Of a DNA stretch of 64,000 nucleotides, positions 36,849-45,310 are shown piece after piece. The stretch is taken from positions 9,195 through 73,194 of the forward strand of contig NZ_PNFV01000009.1 in assembly GCF_002940945.1 (NCBI RefSeq), read 5' to 3'. Each line of letters opens with the position of its first letter. Positions within the stretch are counted from its first letter, which is position 1. The position numbers and the translations under genes were made by a program. Source of the stretch: Limosilactobacillus pontis. Lineage in GTDB: Bacteria > Bacillota > Bacilli > Lactobacillales > Lactobacillaceae. Under the pieces are notes generated by a model. It saw only the letters and a program-made list of their open reading frames with translations, made no database searches and was not told the DNA's origin.

Positions 36849-38051
36849 ATGTATCTCGCAATCAATATTCTTGGACTGATTGTCTTCCTCGCTATTGGTT
36901 GGCTGTTCTCTAAGAACCGTAAGGCCATCAACTGGAAGACGGTTGGGATTATGATTGTTATTAACCTTATCCTCGCATGGTTCCTGACTGGTTCTTCCGC
37001 AGGTCGTGCCGGTGTTAAGGCTGCTGCTGACGGTTTCGTTTGGATCGTTGATGTATCTGCAAAGGGGACTGTCTTTGCATTAGGTGACTGGTACAATGTT
37101 AAGAACTTGAACTTCATCTGTTCTGCATTGATGCCAATCCTGATGATTGTTCCGCTGTTCGATATCTTGACTTACATTGGTTTCTTGCCATGGATCATCA
37201 AGTGGATCGGACGTGGACTTTCATACATCACTGGTCAACCAAAGTTCGAATCTTTCTTTGCTGTTGAAATGATGTTCTTAGGTAACACTGAAGTTCTGGC
37301 CGTTTCTGGGATGCAGATTCGGAAGATGAGCAAGGAACGTAACCTGACCTTGGCCATGATGTCAATGTCTTGTGTTACTGCCTCAATCCTTGGTTCATAC
37401 ATTCTGATGATGCCTGGTCAATACATTCTGACCGCGGTTCCAATCAACATTATGAACGCATTGATTGCGACGAGTATGTTGAACCCTGTTCAAGTTACGC
37501 CTGAAGAAGATACGATTGAAAAGGTTGGTAATACTGATAACGGTAAGAAGGAACCATTCTTCAGTTTCTTGGGTGACTCCATCCTGGGTGCTGGTAAGCT
37601 GATTCTGATCATTATCGCTAACGTTGTTGCCTTCGTTGCATTGGCTGCCCTGATCGACAAGATCTTAGGTCTGTTCTGGAAGCCACTGTCACTGGAAAGT
37701 ATCCTTGGTGTCTGCATGTTCCCATTCTCCTGGCTGCTCGGTCTGCCAGTTCACCAAGCATGGGACTTGGCACAAAACATGGGTATGAAGTTAGTTACTA
37801 ACGAATTCGTTGTTATGGGTAAGGTTACTGGTGCCATTGACCACTACCCAGCTCACTTGAAGGCTGTTCTGACTGTCTTCGTTACCTCCTTCGCCAACTT
37901 TGGTACTTTAGGTATGATTATCGGTGCCTTCAAGGGCTTGGCTGGTAAGGAAGATAACGACTACATCGCTCACAACATTGGTTACCTGTTACTTTCTGGT
38001 ATTCTGGTATCACTGCTGTCCGCGGCCTTCGTTGGTCTGTTCGTTTGGTAA
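36849..38051 (+). CDS. nupC: Concentrative nucleoside transporter (NupC/CNT family)
   Basis: 400 residues with about 8-10 membrane helices. The family signatures GQPKFESFFAVEMMFLGNTEVLAVSGMQ and GSYILMMPG are seen in part, as is FANFGTLGMIIGAFKGL near the C-terminus. It imports nucleosides with H+ or Na+. AAGGGGTG lies upstream of the ATG. A terminator separates it from the nucleoside hydrolase gene, but the two make a clear uptake-and-cleavage pair. The cre-like sites upstream suggest repression by preferred sugars. Confidence 0.93.
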   Translation: MYLAINILGLIVFLAIGWLFSKNRKAINWKTVGIMIVINLILAWFLTGSSAGRAGVKAAADGFVWIVDVSAKGTVFALGDWYNVKNLNFICSALMPILMIVPLFDILTYIGFLPWIIKWIGRGLSYITGQPKFESFFAVEMMFLGNTEVLAVSGMQIRKMSKERNLTLAMMSMSCVTASILGSYILMMPGQYILTAVPINIMNALIATSMLNPVQVTPEEDTIEKVGNTDNGKKEPFFSFLGDSILGAGKLILIIIANVVAFVALAALIDKILGLFWKPLSLESILGVCMFPFSWLLGLPVHQAWDLAQNMGMKLVTNEFVVMGKVTGAIDHYPAHLKAVLTVFVTSFANFGTLGMIIGAFKGLAGKEDNDYIAHNIGYLLLSGILVSLLSAAFVGLFVW

Positions 38052-38055
38052 AACT

Positions 38056-38086
38056 AAAAAGCAGCTTGTAAAGGGCTGCTTTTTTT
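38056..38086 (+). terminator. Terminator after the nucleoside transporter gene
   Basis: AAAAAGCAGC (38056-38065) pairs with GCTGCTTTTTTT (38075-38086). It may give partial read-through into the hydrolase gene 47 bases later. A cre-like CGTAAACGCTTGCA at 38099-38112 lies between them. Confidence 0.75.
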
Positions 38087-38132
38087 AACCCAACATTCGT
38101 AAACGCTTGCATTTCTCGAGGAGGAATAAAAT

Positions 38133-39041
38133 ATGACTACTAAGATTATTATGGATACCGATCCTGGTATTGATGACGCTGCTGCATTGACGATGGCAAT
38201 TAACGACCCATCAATTGACCTGAAACTGGTCACGGCGGTTGCCGGAAACGTTACGGTTGACAAGACCACTGCTAACGCTTTGAAGATTATCCACTTCTTT
38301 GGTAAGGACATTCCAGTTGCCGCCGGGGCCGAACAGCCGTTGATCAAGCCATTTGAGGACGCCGCCCGGATCCACGGTGAATCAGGAATGCCTGGCTACG
38401 ACTTCGGTGACGATTATGGTGAGCCAATCAAGAAGACGGCGGTTGAGGCTTTGCACGACGCCATTATGGCCGAAGACGAGGTTGTCTTGGTACCAACCGG
38501 ATCCTACACCAACATTGCCCTCTTATTCAGTGAATACCCAGAGGTTAAGAGTCATATCAAGAAGATTGTAGCCATGGGTGGCTCAATGTCAGGTGGTAAC
38601 ATGACCAGTGCCGCTGAATTCAACGTCTTCACTGATCCTGACGCTGCCCGGATCATGTACAACGCTGGTATTCCGATCGTTACGGTTGGCCTGGATGTTA
38701 CTCTTAAGGCCCTGCTTACTAAGGACACGATTGAGAAGCTGGGCAAGATGAACAAGACCGGTGAAATGCTTCACGCCTTGATCACCCATTACAATGATGG
38801 GACAGATGAAGGACGTCCAATGCACGATGTTAACACTATCTTCTACCTGCTTCACCCAGAGGCATTTACCACCAAGAAGATGTGGGTTGACGTACAAACA
38901 GATGGTCCCGCCATTGGTGCCACGGTCGGTGATATCCGTGGTGCTTACCACGATGGCAAGACCAATGCTGAGGTTTGTCTGGATATTGATGCTGAATACT
39001 TCAACAAGTGGTTCCTGGATGAAGTCAGCAAGATGAAGTAA
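38133..39041 (+). CDS. Inosine-uridine preferring nucleoside hydrolase (RihC/RihA-like)
   Basis: 302 residues. The N-terminal DTDPGIDDAAAL carries the Ca-binding aspartates of nucleoside hydrolases; VPTGSYTNIALLF, AMGGSMSGGNMTSAAEFNVFTDPDAA and the late HDVNTI with its catalytic-region Asp complete the site. It splits ribonucleosides into base and ribose. GAGGAGG lies 8 bases before the ATG. With the upstream CNT transporter and downstream deo genes it forms a nucleoside-salvage neighbourhood. Pyrimidine versus purine preference is not decided. Confidence 0.93.
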   Translation: MTTKIIMDTDPGIDDAAALTMAINDPSIDLKLVTAVAGNVTVDKTTANALKIIHFFGKDIPVAAGAEQPLIKPFEDAARIHGESGMPGYDFGDDYGEPIKKTAVEALHDAIMAEDEVVLVPTGSYTNIALLFSEYPEVKSHIKKIVAMGGSMSGGNMTSAAEFNVFTDPDAARIMYNAGIPIVTVGLDVTLKALLTKDTIEKLGKMNKTGEMLHALITHYNDGTDEGRPMHDVNTIFYLLHPEAFTTKKMWVDVQTDGPAIGATVGDIRGAYHDGKTNAEVCLDIDAEYFNKWFLDEVSKMK

Positions 39042-39053
39042 ATATTAAGAGTG

Positions 39054-39089
39054 CGGAAGTCGACGGAGCTGTTGGCTTCCGCCTTTTTA
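39054..39089 (+). terminator. Terminator after the nucleoside hydrolase gene
   Basis: GCGGAAG (39054-39060) pairs with CTTCCGC (39077-39083), followed by CTTTTT. Confidence 0.75.
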
Positions 39090-39256
39090 GTTGCTTTTAG
39101 CTAGCTGTAGAATATGGATGATATCAGACATGTCGGCCAAGAGTCGGGCGGGGCTTATATCGCTACCCGCACCTTGAGTTGGAGGTAAGGGGATAATTTT
39201 TAATATAAGAAAGGGGGGTAGCACTGCCGTAATAAAGCGGTGCCGCCCTTTTTTGC
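39090..39256 (+). ncRNA. Candidate small RNA or orphan leader ending in a terminator
   Basis: The region has no open frame with a ribosome site, yet ends in a clear plus-strand hairpin: GGGGGG...CACTGC (39213-39228) against GCGGTGCCGCCC (39237-39248), with a mismatch and a bulge, then six T. A terminator already closes the preceding gene at 39089, so a second one implies a separate short transcript of about 130-160 bases. No known RNA family was recognised. Confidence 0.35.
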
Positions 39257-39286
39257 GTCCTGTTGGATAAAGAATTCTTTAACGCG

Positions 39287-39304
39287 ATATTTCCCGGGAA
39301 ATAT
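39287..39304. promoter_or_regulatory. Noc-binding-site palindrome upstream of rsmG-noc
   Basis: ATATTTCCCGGGAAATAT is a perfect 18-bp palindrome containing the 14-bp B. subtilis Noc consensus (39289-39302). It lies about 26 bases upstream of the rsmG -35 box and 850 bases from noc itself, so both DNA binding for nucleoid occlusion and effects on its own operon are possible. Confidence 0.85.
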
Positions 39305-39329
39305 TTATAGAGGGAGCCGGGGTTGGCGG

Positions 39330-39392
39330 TTGAAAGTAGGCTAGTTTTACGGTACAGTAGTAGGGTAACGTGAAACAATTATCTGTTTCACG
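39330..39392 (+). promoter_or_regulatory. rsmG promoter and everted parS-like inverted repeat
   Basis: The promoter is TTGAAA (39330-39335), 17-bp spacer, TACAGT (39353-39358). At 39369-39377 and 39384-39392 lies a perfect inverted repeat, CGTGAAACA, 6 bases, TGTTTCACG. The two 8-mers GTGAAACA and TGTTTCAC are the halves of the parS site TGTTTCAC-GTGAAACA but in swapped order. In RNA it is a 9-bp hairpin just before the rsmG ribosome site AAAGGAGA. Confidence 0.65.
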
Positions 39393-39405
39393 AAAGGAGA
39401 ATCTG

Positions 39406-40131
39406 ATGAATCCAGAACAATTTCAACAGGCATTGGCGGATCACGGGATTACGCTGGATGCTGAACAATTAAAACAATTTGCAACCTATTATCGGATGTT
39501 GGTTGAGAGCAATAAGCACGTCAATCTGACTCGAATCACAGATCGTGACGAGGTTTACCTGAAGCACTTTTATGACTCCATCACTGGAGCGTTTGCGGAT
39601 CCCCGTCTGCAGACGGTTGATTTGACGCTTTGCGATATCGGAGCCGGGGCGGGTTTTCCGTCACTGCCGCTGAAGATTGCCTTCCCTCAGCTCAAAGTAA
39701 CGATTGTTGACTCACTTAATAAGCGGATCGCCTTTCTGGAAGATTTGGTGGCCAAACTGGGGCTGACTGATGTGACCTTGATTCATGATCGAGCCGAGAC
39801 CTTCAGTGCTAAAAAGAGTATTCACCGTGAACAGTTTGACGTGGTGACGGCCCGGGCGGTGGCTCGATTGGCTGTTTTGAGTGAGCTGTGCCTGCCTGCA
39901 GTCCGGGTTGGCGGTGAGTTTATCGCCTACAAGGCCTTAGCAGCGCCGGAAGAATTACAGGATGCCGCTGGGGCAATTGCTAAGCTGGGTGGTCAAGTTC
40001 GACAGACAGTTCAGTTGACCCTGCCGAGAACGGACGACGAGCGCAATATTATCCTGATTGATAAACAAGCGCCGACACCACAGAAGTACCCGCGGCGACC
40101 GGGACTGCCAAATAAGAAACCAATTCAATAG
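39406..40131 (+). CDS. rsmG: 16S rRNA (guanine-527-N7)-methyltransferase
   Basis: 241 residues. Typical RsmG/GidB segments are [36 protein letters not shown] (SAM loop) and [20 protein letters not shown]. The enzyme methylates G527 of 16S rRNA. AAAGGAGA lies 6 bases before the ATG at 39406. It is first in a run with noc, parA and parB, the same order as in B. subtilis near the origin. Its leader carries a Noc palindrome and an everted parS-like repeat. Confidence 0.96.
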   Translation: MNPEQFQQALADHGITLDAEQLKQFATYYRMLVESNKHVNLTRITDRDEVYLKHFYDSITGAFADPRLQTVDLTLCDIGAGAGFPSLPLKIAFPQLKVTIVDSLNKRIAFLEDLVAKLGLTDVTLIHDRAETFSAKKSIHREQFDVVTARAVARLAVLSELCLPAVRVGGEFIAYKALAAPEELQDAAGAIAKLGGQVRQTVQLTLPRTDDERNIILIDKQAPTPQKYPRRPGLPNKKPIQ

Positions 40132-40148
40132 CGTCAGGGGGAGAGAGT

Positions 40149-41102
40149 ATGGCATTTTCACTATTTAACTTTGGCAAGAGTGATTCAGACAATAAAAATA
40201 AGGTTGTAAATATCAAGTTGGATCAGATTATTCCGAACCGCTACCAGCCGCGGAAGGTCTTCAACCAAGATGAGATTCGGGAGTTGGCTCATACGATTGA
40301 GGAACACGGCCTTTTGCAACCGATCGTGCTTCGGGAATACGAACCAGCTAAGTACGAAATCATTGCTGGTGAGCGCCGTTACCGGGCTATGAAAATGCTC
40401 GGTTGGTCAACCACTCCAGCCATTTTGAAGAAAATGACGGATGAAGAGTCGGCCTCTCTGGCTCTGATTGAGAACCTCCAGCGGGCTCAGCTGAGTTCCG
40501 TGGAGGAAGCTCAGGCCTATCGGCAACTAATGGATCTCAATCACTTGACCCAGGCGGCCCTTGCCAAGGGGATGGGAAAGAGTCAGTCCTTCGTTGCTAA
40601 TAAACTCCGTCTGCTTAAGTTGATCACGCCGGTACAGACGGCTATCTTGGATCACCGAATCTCAGAACGTCATGGGCGGGCCCTGCTCGACCTTGATGAG
40701 GCTCAACAGCGAACCATGCTGATGCGGATTGTCAATGAACGTTTGACGGTTCGGCAGACCGAGGACGAAGTTGCCAAGGTTCTCGGGCGGCCGTTACCGT
40801 CTGAGGTGGCTAAACAGAAGAAGTTGGCTAAGGAACAGTCAGCTGGGACATCCTCAATTACAGCTAGCCCAGTTTCCGAAGAAGCGCCAACCGTGAAGCC
40901 GACAAAGAAAGCTGCCAAGAAGGCAAAAACGACCAAGCGCAAGCGAGGTCAAGAGGCCAAGGCTACGGATGGCCGTTTAGCGTTGAACACAATTAAGAAG
41001 TCAATCAAGATGGCCACGGAGAATGGCTTTACGGTTACGACCCACGAGAAAGATACGGGGAGCAGCTACGAGCTGACCATTGAGATTCCGAAGAAACAGT
41101 AA
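40149..41102 (+). CDS. noc: Nucleoid occlusion protein Noc (ParB paralogue)
   Basis: 317 residues with the ParB/Spo0J fold: the N-terminal domain (QIIPNRYQPRKVF, GERRYRAMKMLGW as CTPase region) followed by a helix-turn-helix (LTQAALAKGMGKSQSFVANKL split across two helices). The short N-terminal MAFSLFNFGKSDS fits the membrane-targeting amphipathic helix of Noc. A Lys/Ala/Thr-rich linker (about 235-275) precedes the dimerisation end. Position after rsmG and before parA supports Noc rather than ParB. Two perfect Noc-type palindromes lie at 35363 and 39287. Noc blocks division over the nucleoid. Confidence 0.9.
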   Translation: MAFSLFNFGKSDSDNKNKVVNIKLDQIIPNRYQPRKVFNQDEIRELAHTIEEHGLLQPIVLREYEPAKYEIIAGERRYRAMKMLGWSTTPAILKKMTDEESASLALIENLQRAQLSSVEEAQAYRQLMDLNHLTQAALAKGMGKSQSFVANKLRLLKLITPVQTAILDHRISERHGRALLDLDEAQQRTMLMRIVNERLTVRQTEDEVAKVLGRPLPSEVAKQKKLAKEQSAGTSSITASPVSEEAPTVKPTKKAAKKAKTTKRKRGQEAKATDGRLALNTIKKSIKMATENGFTVTTHEKDTGSSYELTIEIPKKQ

Positions 41103-41115
41103 GGGGGCAAGTAAG

Positions 41116-41889
41116 ATGGGCACAGTAATTGCGTTAGCAAACCAAAAAGGTGGTGTCGGCAAGACCACGACAAGTGTGAACCTCGGGGCCTGTCTCGCCG
41201 ACCTGGGAAAACGAGTGTTGCTGATTGATCTTGACCCCCAAGGCAACGCTACCAGCGGCCTGGGTATTGAGAAACGGCAGATTGAGCAGAGTGTCTATGA
41301 TGTGCTGATTGATGAGACAACGATGCTGACAGACGTAATTAAACCATCCAGCCATCCGGGATTAGACATTGCGCCGACGACAATTGCCCTGTCCGGGGCA
41401 GAGGTTGAGCTGACCAATCTGATGGCTCGGGAGACCCGTCTAAAGGATTCCTTCGGTGAGGTTCGCGATAATTACGATTTTATCTTGATTGACTGTCCGC
41501 CATCCCTGGGCTTACTCACGATCAATGCCTTTACAGCTGCTGACTCGGTCCTGATCCCTGTCCAGAGTGAGTATTACGCGTTGGAGGGACTGAGCCAGTT
41601 ACAGAACACGATTAGCCTGGTCAAGCGTCACTTCAACCCGCAAATGAAGATTGAAGGGGTTCTGCTAACAATGTACGATAAGCGGACCAACCTTGGCCAG
41701 CAGGTCAATGCCGAGGTCCGCAAGGCCTTTGGCGATCATGTCTATGAGACGGTGATTCCCCGTAACGTCCGCCTATCGGAGGCCCCGAGCCATGGTTTGG
41801 CGATTGTCGACTACGATAAGCGGTCGACGGGGGCCCACGTGTATGAACAACTAGCAAAGGAAGTGTTGGCAAAACATGGCAAAGCATAG
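41116..41889 (+). CDS. parA: Chromosome partitioning ATPase ParA (Soj)
   Basis: 257 residues. The deviant Walker A KGGVGKTTTSVNLG, Walker A' LLIDLDPQGNATSG and Walker B ILIDCPPSLGLLT are intact. It is the ATP-dependent DNA-binding partner of ParB in origin segregation. The ATG at 41116 has AAGGGGGCAA upstream; the longer opening overlaps noc. It overlaps parB by 14 bases. Confidence 0.96.
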   Translation: MGTVIALANQKGGVGKTTTSVNLGACLADLGKRVLLIDLDPQGNATSGLGIEKRQIEQSVYDVLIDETTMLTDVIKPSSHPGLDIAPTTIALSGAEVELTNLMARETRLKDSFGEVRDNYDFILIDCPPSLGLLTINAFTAADSVLIPVQSEYYALEGLSQLQNTISLVKRHFNPQMKIEGVLLTMYDKRTNLGQQVNAEVRKAFGDHVYETVIPRNVRLSEAPSHGLAIVDYDKRSTGAHVYEQLAKEVLAKHGKA

Positions 41890-42763
41890 AACAGGTGCCC
41901 TGGGTCGTGGTATTGAGGCTCTCTTTGAGGAAAATACTATTGCAGATCCAGATTCAACAGAACAAGTTCAAGACATCAAACTGACGAGCATCCGGGCCAA
42001 CCCTTACCAGCCCCGGCGAACTTTCGATCAGGCGGCGCTTCGGGAGCTGGCGGCCTCAATTGAGAAGTCCGGCGTCTTTCAGCCAATCATTCTCCGTCAG
42101 CCCGATCCGGCGGTGGAACGCTACGAGCTGGTTGCTGGTGAGCGACGTTTTCGGGCGTCTAAGCTTGCCAAGCAAAAGACGATTCCGGCAATTGTTCGGA
42201 CGATGAGCGATGAGCAGATGATGGAGGTTGCCGTTTTAGAGAATCTTCAGCGTGAGGACCTGACGCCGCTTGAAGAGGCTCAGGCCTATCAGACACTGAT
42301 GGATAAATTATCGCTGACCCAGGCTCAGGTAGCGGTCAAACTCGGTAAGAGCCGTCCATACATTGCCAATTATCTCCGTCTGTTGGGGCTGCCAGCGCCA
42401 ATTAAGGAAGCCTTAAATGCTGGTCAACTGTCGATGGGCCAGGCACGGACCATCCTGGGATTGAAAAATAAACGTCAGTTGACTCCGCTAGCTAACCGGG
42501 CAGTTAAGCAGAACTTAACAGTCCGTCAGCTGGAGAAGATCGTTGCTCAGATGAACGGTACCGCCAAGGCAAAGGACCAGCATAAGCGGCAACGTAAACC
42601 GGTCTATATTCGTGAGGCAGAGGACCAGCTGCAGAGCAAGTTTGGTACCAAGGTGGCGGTTTCTCAAAGCCGGAAGCGGGGTAGCGGGAAGATTGAGATT
42701 CCATATACCTCCAACGACGATTTGACGCGGATTTTGGAATTGCTTGATATTTCGCTCGATTAG
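41876..42763 (+). CDS. parB: Chromosome partitioning protein ParB (Spo0J)
   Basis: 295 residues. N-terminal ParB box II region (ANPYQPRRTFDQ, VAGERRFRASKLA), then the helix-turn-helix (LTQAQVAVKLGKSRPYIANYL split over two helices) and a C-terminal dimerisation domain. It binds parS and clamps on DNA using CTP. No canonical parS (TGTTTCACGTGAAACA) was found in this window, only the everted form before rsmG. The start lies inside parA, as is common. Confidence 0.95.
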   Translation: MAKHRTGALGRGIEALFEENTIADPDSTEQVQDIKLTSIRANPYQPRRTFDQAALRELAASIEKSGVFQPIILRQPDPAVERYELVAGERRFRASKLAKQKTIPAIVRTMSDEQMMEVAVLENLQREDLTPLEEAQAYQTLMDKLSLTQAQVAVKLGKSRPYIANYLRLLGLPAPIKEALNAGQLSMGQARTILGLKNKRQLTPLANRAVKQNLTVRQLEKIVAQMNGTAKAKDQHKRQRKPVYIREAEDQLQSKFGTKVAVSQSRKRGSGKIEIPYTSNDDLTRILELLDISLD

Positions 42764-42775
42764 GAGGGGTGCAAG

Positions 42776-42973
42776 ATGGCAAACTATGATAAGGGTGACA
42801 TTGTCATGATGAAGAAGGCCCACCCGTGTGGCACCAATCGCTGGGCGATTACCCGGGTTGGGGCCGATATCAAGATTCAATGCCAGGGATGTGGTCACGT
42901 GGTAATGATGACTCGACAGAAGTTCGACAAGGGACTCAAGAAAGTCATCGAAAAGGCTCACCCGGCGGAATAA
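42776..42973 (+). CDS. DUF951 small protein (YyzM-like)
   Basis: 65 residues with the DUF951 pattern: DIVMMKKAHPCGTNRWAI and GADIKIQCQGCGHVVMM, the cysteines suggesting a small metal-binding or nucleic-acid-binding fold. GAGGGG precedes the ATG. It sits between parB and ychF as in B. subtilis (yyzM-yyaF). Function unknown. Confidence 0.9.
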   Translation: MANYDKGDIVMMKKAHPCGTNRWAITRVGADIKIQCQGCGHVVMMTRQKFDKGLKKVIEKAHPAE

Positions 42974-43052
42974 ATATGGTTAAAGTGGTCACAAATCGTG
43001 CAATATAGCTTAAAATAAGAAAGATTAACGAAAAAAGGAAAGTGAATTATTC

Positions 43053-44150
43053 ATGTCATTAACTGCAGGAATTGTCGGCTTGCCAAACGTCGGTAAGTCA
43101 ACGTTGTTTAACGCAATTACCAAGGCGGGGGCTGAAATGGCCAACTATCCGTTTGCTACGATTGATCCAAACGTGGGGATGGTTGAGGTTCCAGACAAGC
43201 GCCTGGACCGGATTCAGGAACTGATCCCGGCCAAAAAGATCGTACCGACGACCTTCGAATTTACCGACATTGCCGGAATCGTTAAGGGGGCCAGCAAGGG
43301 TGAAGGACTTGGTAACAAGTTCCTGGAAAACATTCGTCAGACTGATGCAATTGTTCACGTTGTTCGGGCCTTCGATGATGACGACATTACCACGGTTTCT
43401 GGAAAAGTTGATCCAATTGAAGATATCGACACGATTAACTTGGAGCTGGTCATGGCTGATCTGGATGCCGTTAATAAACGATTGAGCAAGGTACAGCGTG
43501 CTGCTAAGGGTCGCGACAAGGATGCCCTGGCTGAGTTAGCAGTCTTAAACAAGATTAAGCCGGTCCTGGAAGATGGCAAGAGCGTGCGGTCCATTGACTT
43601 CTCCGATGATGAGAAGAAGATCGTCAAGGGCCTCTTCCTGCTGACCAGCAAGCCGGTTCTCTATGTTGCCAATATTGCCGAGGATGATATGGCTGACCCT
43701 GACAATAGTAAGTACATGGCAGCTATCAAAGAACACGTCAAGGGTGACGGTGAGGTAATCGGGGTTGCCGCTGCCGCTGAGGAACAAATTGCCGAGATGG
43801 ATGACGCTGATAAGGCCGACTTCCTGGAAATGGAAGGGGTCAAAGAACCAGGGCTGAACCGGCTGATTCGGGCTGCCTACAAGCTACTGGGCCTGGAAAC
43901 CTTCTTCACCGCTGGTGGTCCTGAAACCCGGGCTTGGACCTTCAAGAAGGGGACCAAGGCACCACAAGCTGCCGGGATTATTCACTCTGACTTTGAGCGG
44001 GGCTTCATCCGGGCCGAAGTCATGAGCTTTACCGACCTCGACCAACTTGGTTCCGCGGCTGCAGTCAAGGAAGCTGGGAAACTGCGGCTTGAAGGTAAGG
44101 ACTACGTAATGCAAGATGGTGACATCGTTGAGTTCCGCTTCAACGTCTAA
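43053..44150 (+). CDS. ychF: Ribosome-binding ATPase YchF (Obg family)
   Basis: 365 residues. The N-terminal G domain has [19 protein letters not shown] (P-loop) and [20 protein letters not shown] (G3), with a helical insert and a C-terminal TGS domain ending [17 protein letters not shown]. The family prefers ATP over GTP and binds ribosomes, affecting translation and stress responses. AAAGGAAAG lies upstream of the ATG. Its place after parB-DUF951 matches Firmicute order. Confidence 0.96.
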   Translation: MSLTAGIVGLPNVGKSTLFNAITKAGAEMANYPFATIDPNVGMVEVPDKRLDRIQELIPAKKIVPTTFEFTDIAGIVKGASKGEGLGNKFLENIRQTDAIVHVVRAFDDDDITTVSGKVDPIEDIDTINLELVMADLDAVNKRLSKVQRAAKGRDKDALAELAVLNKIKPVLEDGKSVRSIDFSDDEKKIVKGLFLLTSKPVLYVANIAEDDMADPDNSKYMAAIKEHVKGDGEVIGVAAAAEEQIAEMDDADKADFLEMEGVKEPGLNRLIRAAYKLLGLETFFTAGGPETRAWTFKKGTKAPQAAGIIHSDFERGFIRAEVMSFTDLDQLGSAAAVKEAGKLRLEGKDYVMQDGDIVEFRFNV

Positions 44151-44174
44151 TTTAAAGCAGAGAGGAGTTTATTC

Positions 44175-44954
44175 GTGAGCGAAGAACAAACACATAATCA
44201 GGCACGTAACGCGGCGGCTGGCCAGCGGCAGAAGGAGCACGTCAAGGCCCAGCGCCAAGCCCAGGGGAGCGCGTTTGGTCAGTATCATTTAACTCGTAAG
44301 AATGAAGAATTTATGTATCAGCTGAATAAGCAGCTGGACCGGCAGGGGGTTGCTAGTGATAAGAAGCCGGCAATGCTGGAAGAGACTGCTCAGCAACTGG
44401 CGGCTGGCCAGAAGAAGGGGAAGACAGCTAAAGCCCTTTTTGGCACCCCAACTGCCTATGCCAAGGAGTTGAAGAATCCGAAGAAGACTCCTGAACACAT
44501 GACTAAGAAATCGATCTGGATGTTAGCAATCGATAATGCCCTGATCTTTTTAAGTATCTTCACCTTTATGTTTGGCCTGATGTTCTGGCTGTCACCACTA
44601 GCCATGCGCAGTAGCCGTGCTGGAAGCAGCGGTATTACAGCCATCCTGTTGGTTGCAATTCTTGGTGGGGTCCTGTTTGGCTACGTTACTACACAGCTTC
44701 AGCCGACGAAAAACAAGGATGGCAAGTGGGTGCAGACCAAGCCAATGTGGTTCCGGGTTCTGACCGTCGCCTTTGGCTTGGTGGCTTGGCTGGCAGTCTA
44801 CATGCTGGCTTCTCTGCTGCCAAACGTTATCAATCCACGGCTCAACCAGTGGGCATACCTAGCGATCGCTGTGGTAACCTTTGCGGGGGACATCTACTAC
44901 CGGCGGAAGTACCATATCACTGGCGGCTTCTACGGTGGCAACCGGCGGCGTTAA
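44175..44954 (+). CDS. DUF1129 membrane protein
   Basis: 259 residues from a GTG with AGAGAGGAG upstream. A charged Gln-rich N-terminal cytosolic part (about 1-110) precedes four hydrophobic helices (about 118-140, 150-170, 192-212, 218-236) and a basic tail (NRRR). This matches the DUF1129 family commonly found beside ychF in lactobacilli. Function unknown; coupled to ychF by a 24-base gap. Confidence 0.85.
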   Translation: MSEEQTHNQARNAAAGQRQKEHVKAQRQAQGSAFGQYHLTRKNEEFMYQLNKQLDRQGVASDKKPAMLEETAQQLAAGQKKGKTAKALFGTPTAYAKELKNPKKTPEHMTKKSIWMLAIDNALIFLSIFTFMFGLMFWLSPLAMRSSRAGSSGITAILLVAILGGVLFGYVTTQLQPTKNKDGKWVQTKPMWFRVLTVAFGLVAWLAVYMLASLLPNVINPRLNQWAYLAIAVVTFAGDIYYRRKYHITGGFYGGNRRR

Positions 44955-45074
44955 TCCTAGCATAACAAGCTGCGTGGCTTACCGCGGGGGAGCGCTGCTT
45001 ATTTGTTGCTTCGTATGCTTGGCACTAATAGTCTCAGTTGCAATTGGCCTTTATAACAATTAGAAACGAAAACT

Positions 45075-45113
45075 AACGAGGATGACGAACCACGATTTGT
45101 CATCCTCGTTTTT
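45075..45113 (+). terminator. Terminator after the DUF1129 gene
   Basis: AACGAGGATGAC (45075-45086) pairs perfectly with GTCATCCTCGTT (45099-45110), followed by T. It closes the rsmG-to-DUF1129 block. Confidence 0.85.
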
Positions 45114-45207
45114 ATTTGCCTAAATTCGCTACTGAACAACTAATTGTTAATAAATTATGATTATTTTGATGAAATTATCTTAATGAATTTGTGGAAAAAT
45201 AAAAATT

Positions 45208-45287
45208 GGTCAAATGTTCAAAAAATCGCTGGACAAATGTACAGGAGCTTGTTAAACTATAAACGTAGTCGATTGAAAACGCATACA
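45208..45287 (+). promoter_or_regulatory. deo control region: DeoR-like direct repeats and cre
   Basis: GGTCAAATGTTCA (45208-45220) and GGACAAATGTACA (45231-45243) are 11/13 identical with a 23-base period, about two helical turns. They are good candidate operators for the SorC-type DeoR encoded at the end of the operon. TGAAAACGCATACA (45274-45287) matches the CcpA cre pattern at 13 of 14 positions and lies downstream of the probable promoter (TATAAAC near 45258-45264), where CcpA would block transcription. Confidence 0.6.
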
Positions 45288-45310
45288 TATTTTCAAAGGA
45301 GATTTCAACT

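Noticed and set aside
39090..39256. T-box leader before rsmG
   Set aside because: No GGTGG-ACCGCG T-box motif, and the following gene is not of the usual T-box type.
39163..39378. 71-codon minus-strand frame upstream of rsmG
   Set aside because: It runs across a plus-strand terminator, the Noc palindrome and the rsmG promoter, with no ribosome site.
39369..39392. Canonical parS site
   Set aside because: The halves are in reversed order and separated by six bases, so it is not the TGTTTCACGTGAAACA site; recorded only as an everted repeat.
44881..45063. Small hydrophobic frame ending CCFVCLALIVSVAIGLYNN after the DUF1129 gene
   Set aside because: The hydrophobic end is attractive and GGGGGAG lies nearby, but only a CTG start would fit and the frame otherwise lies inside the DUF1129 gene.
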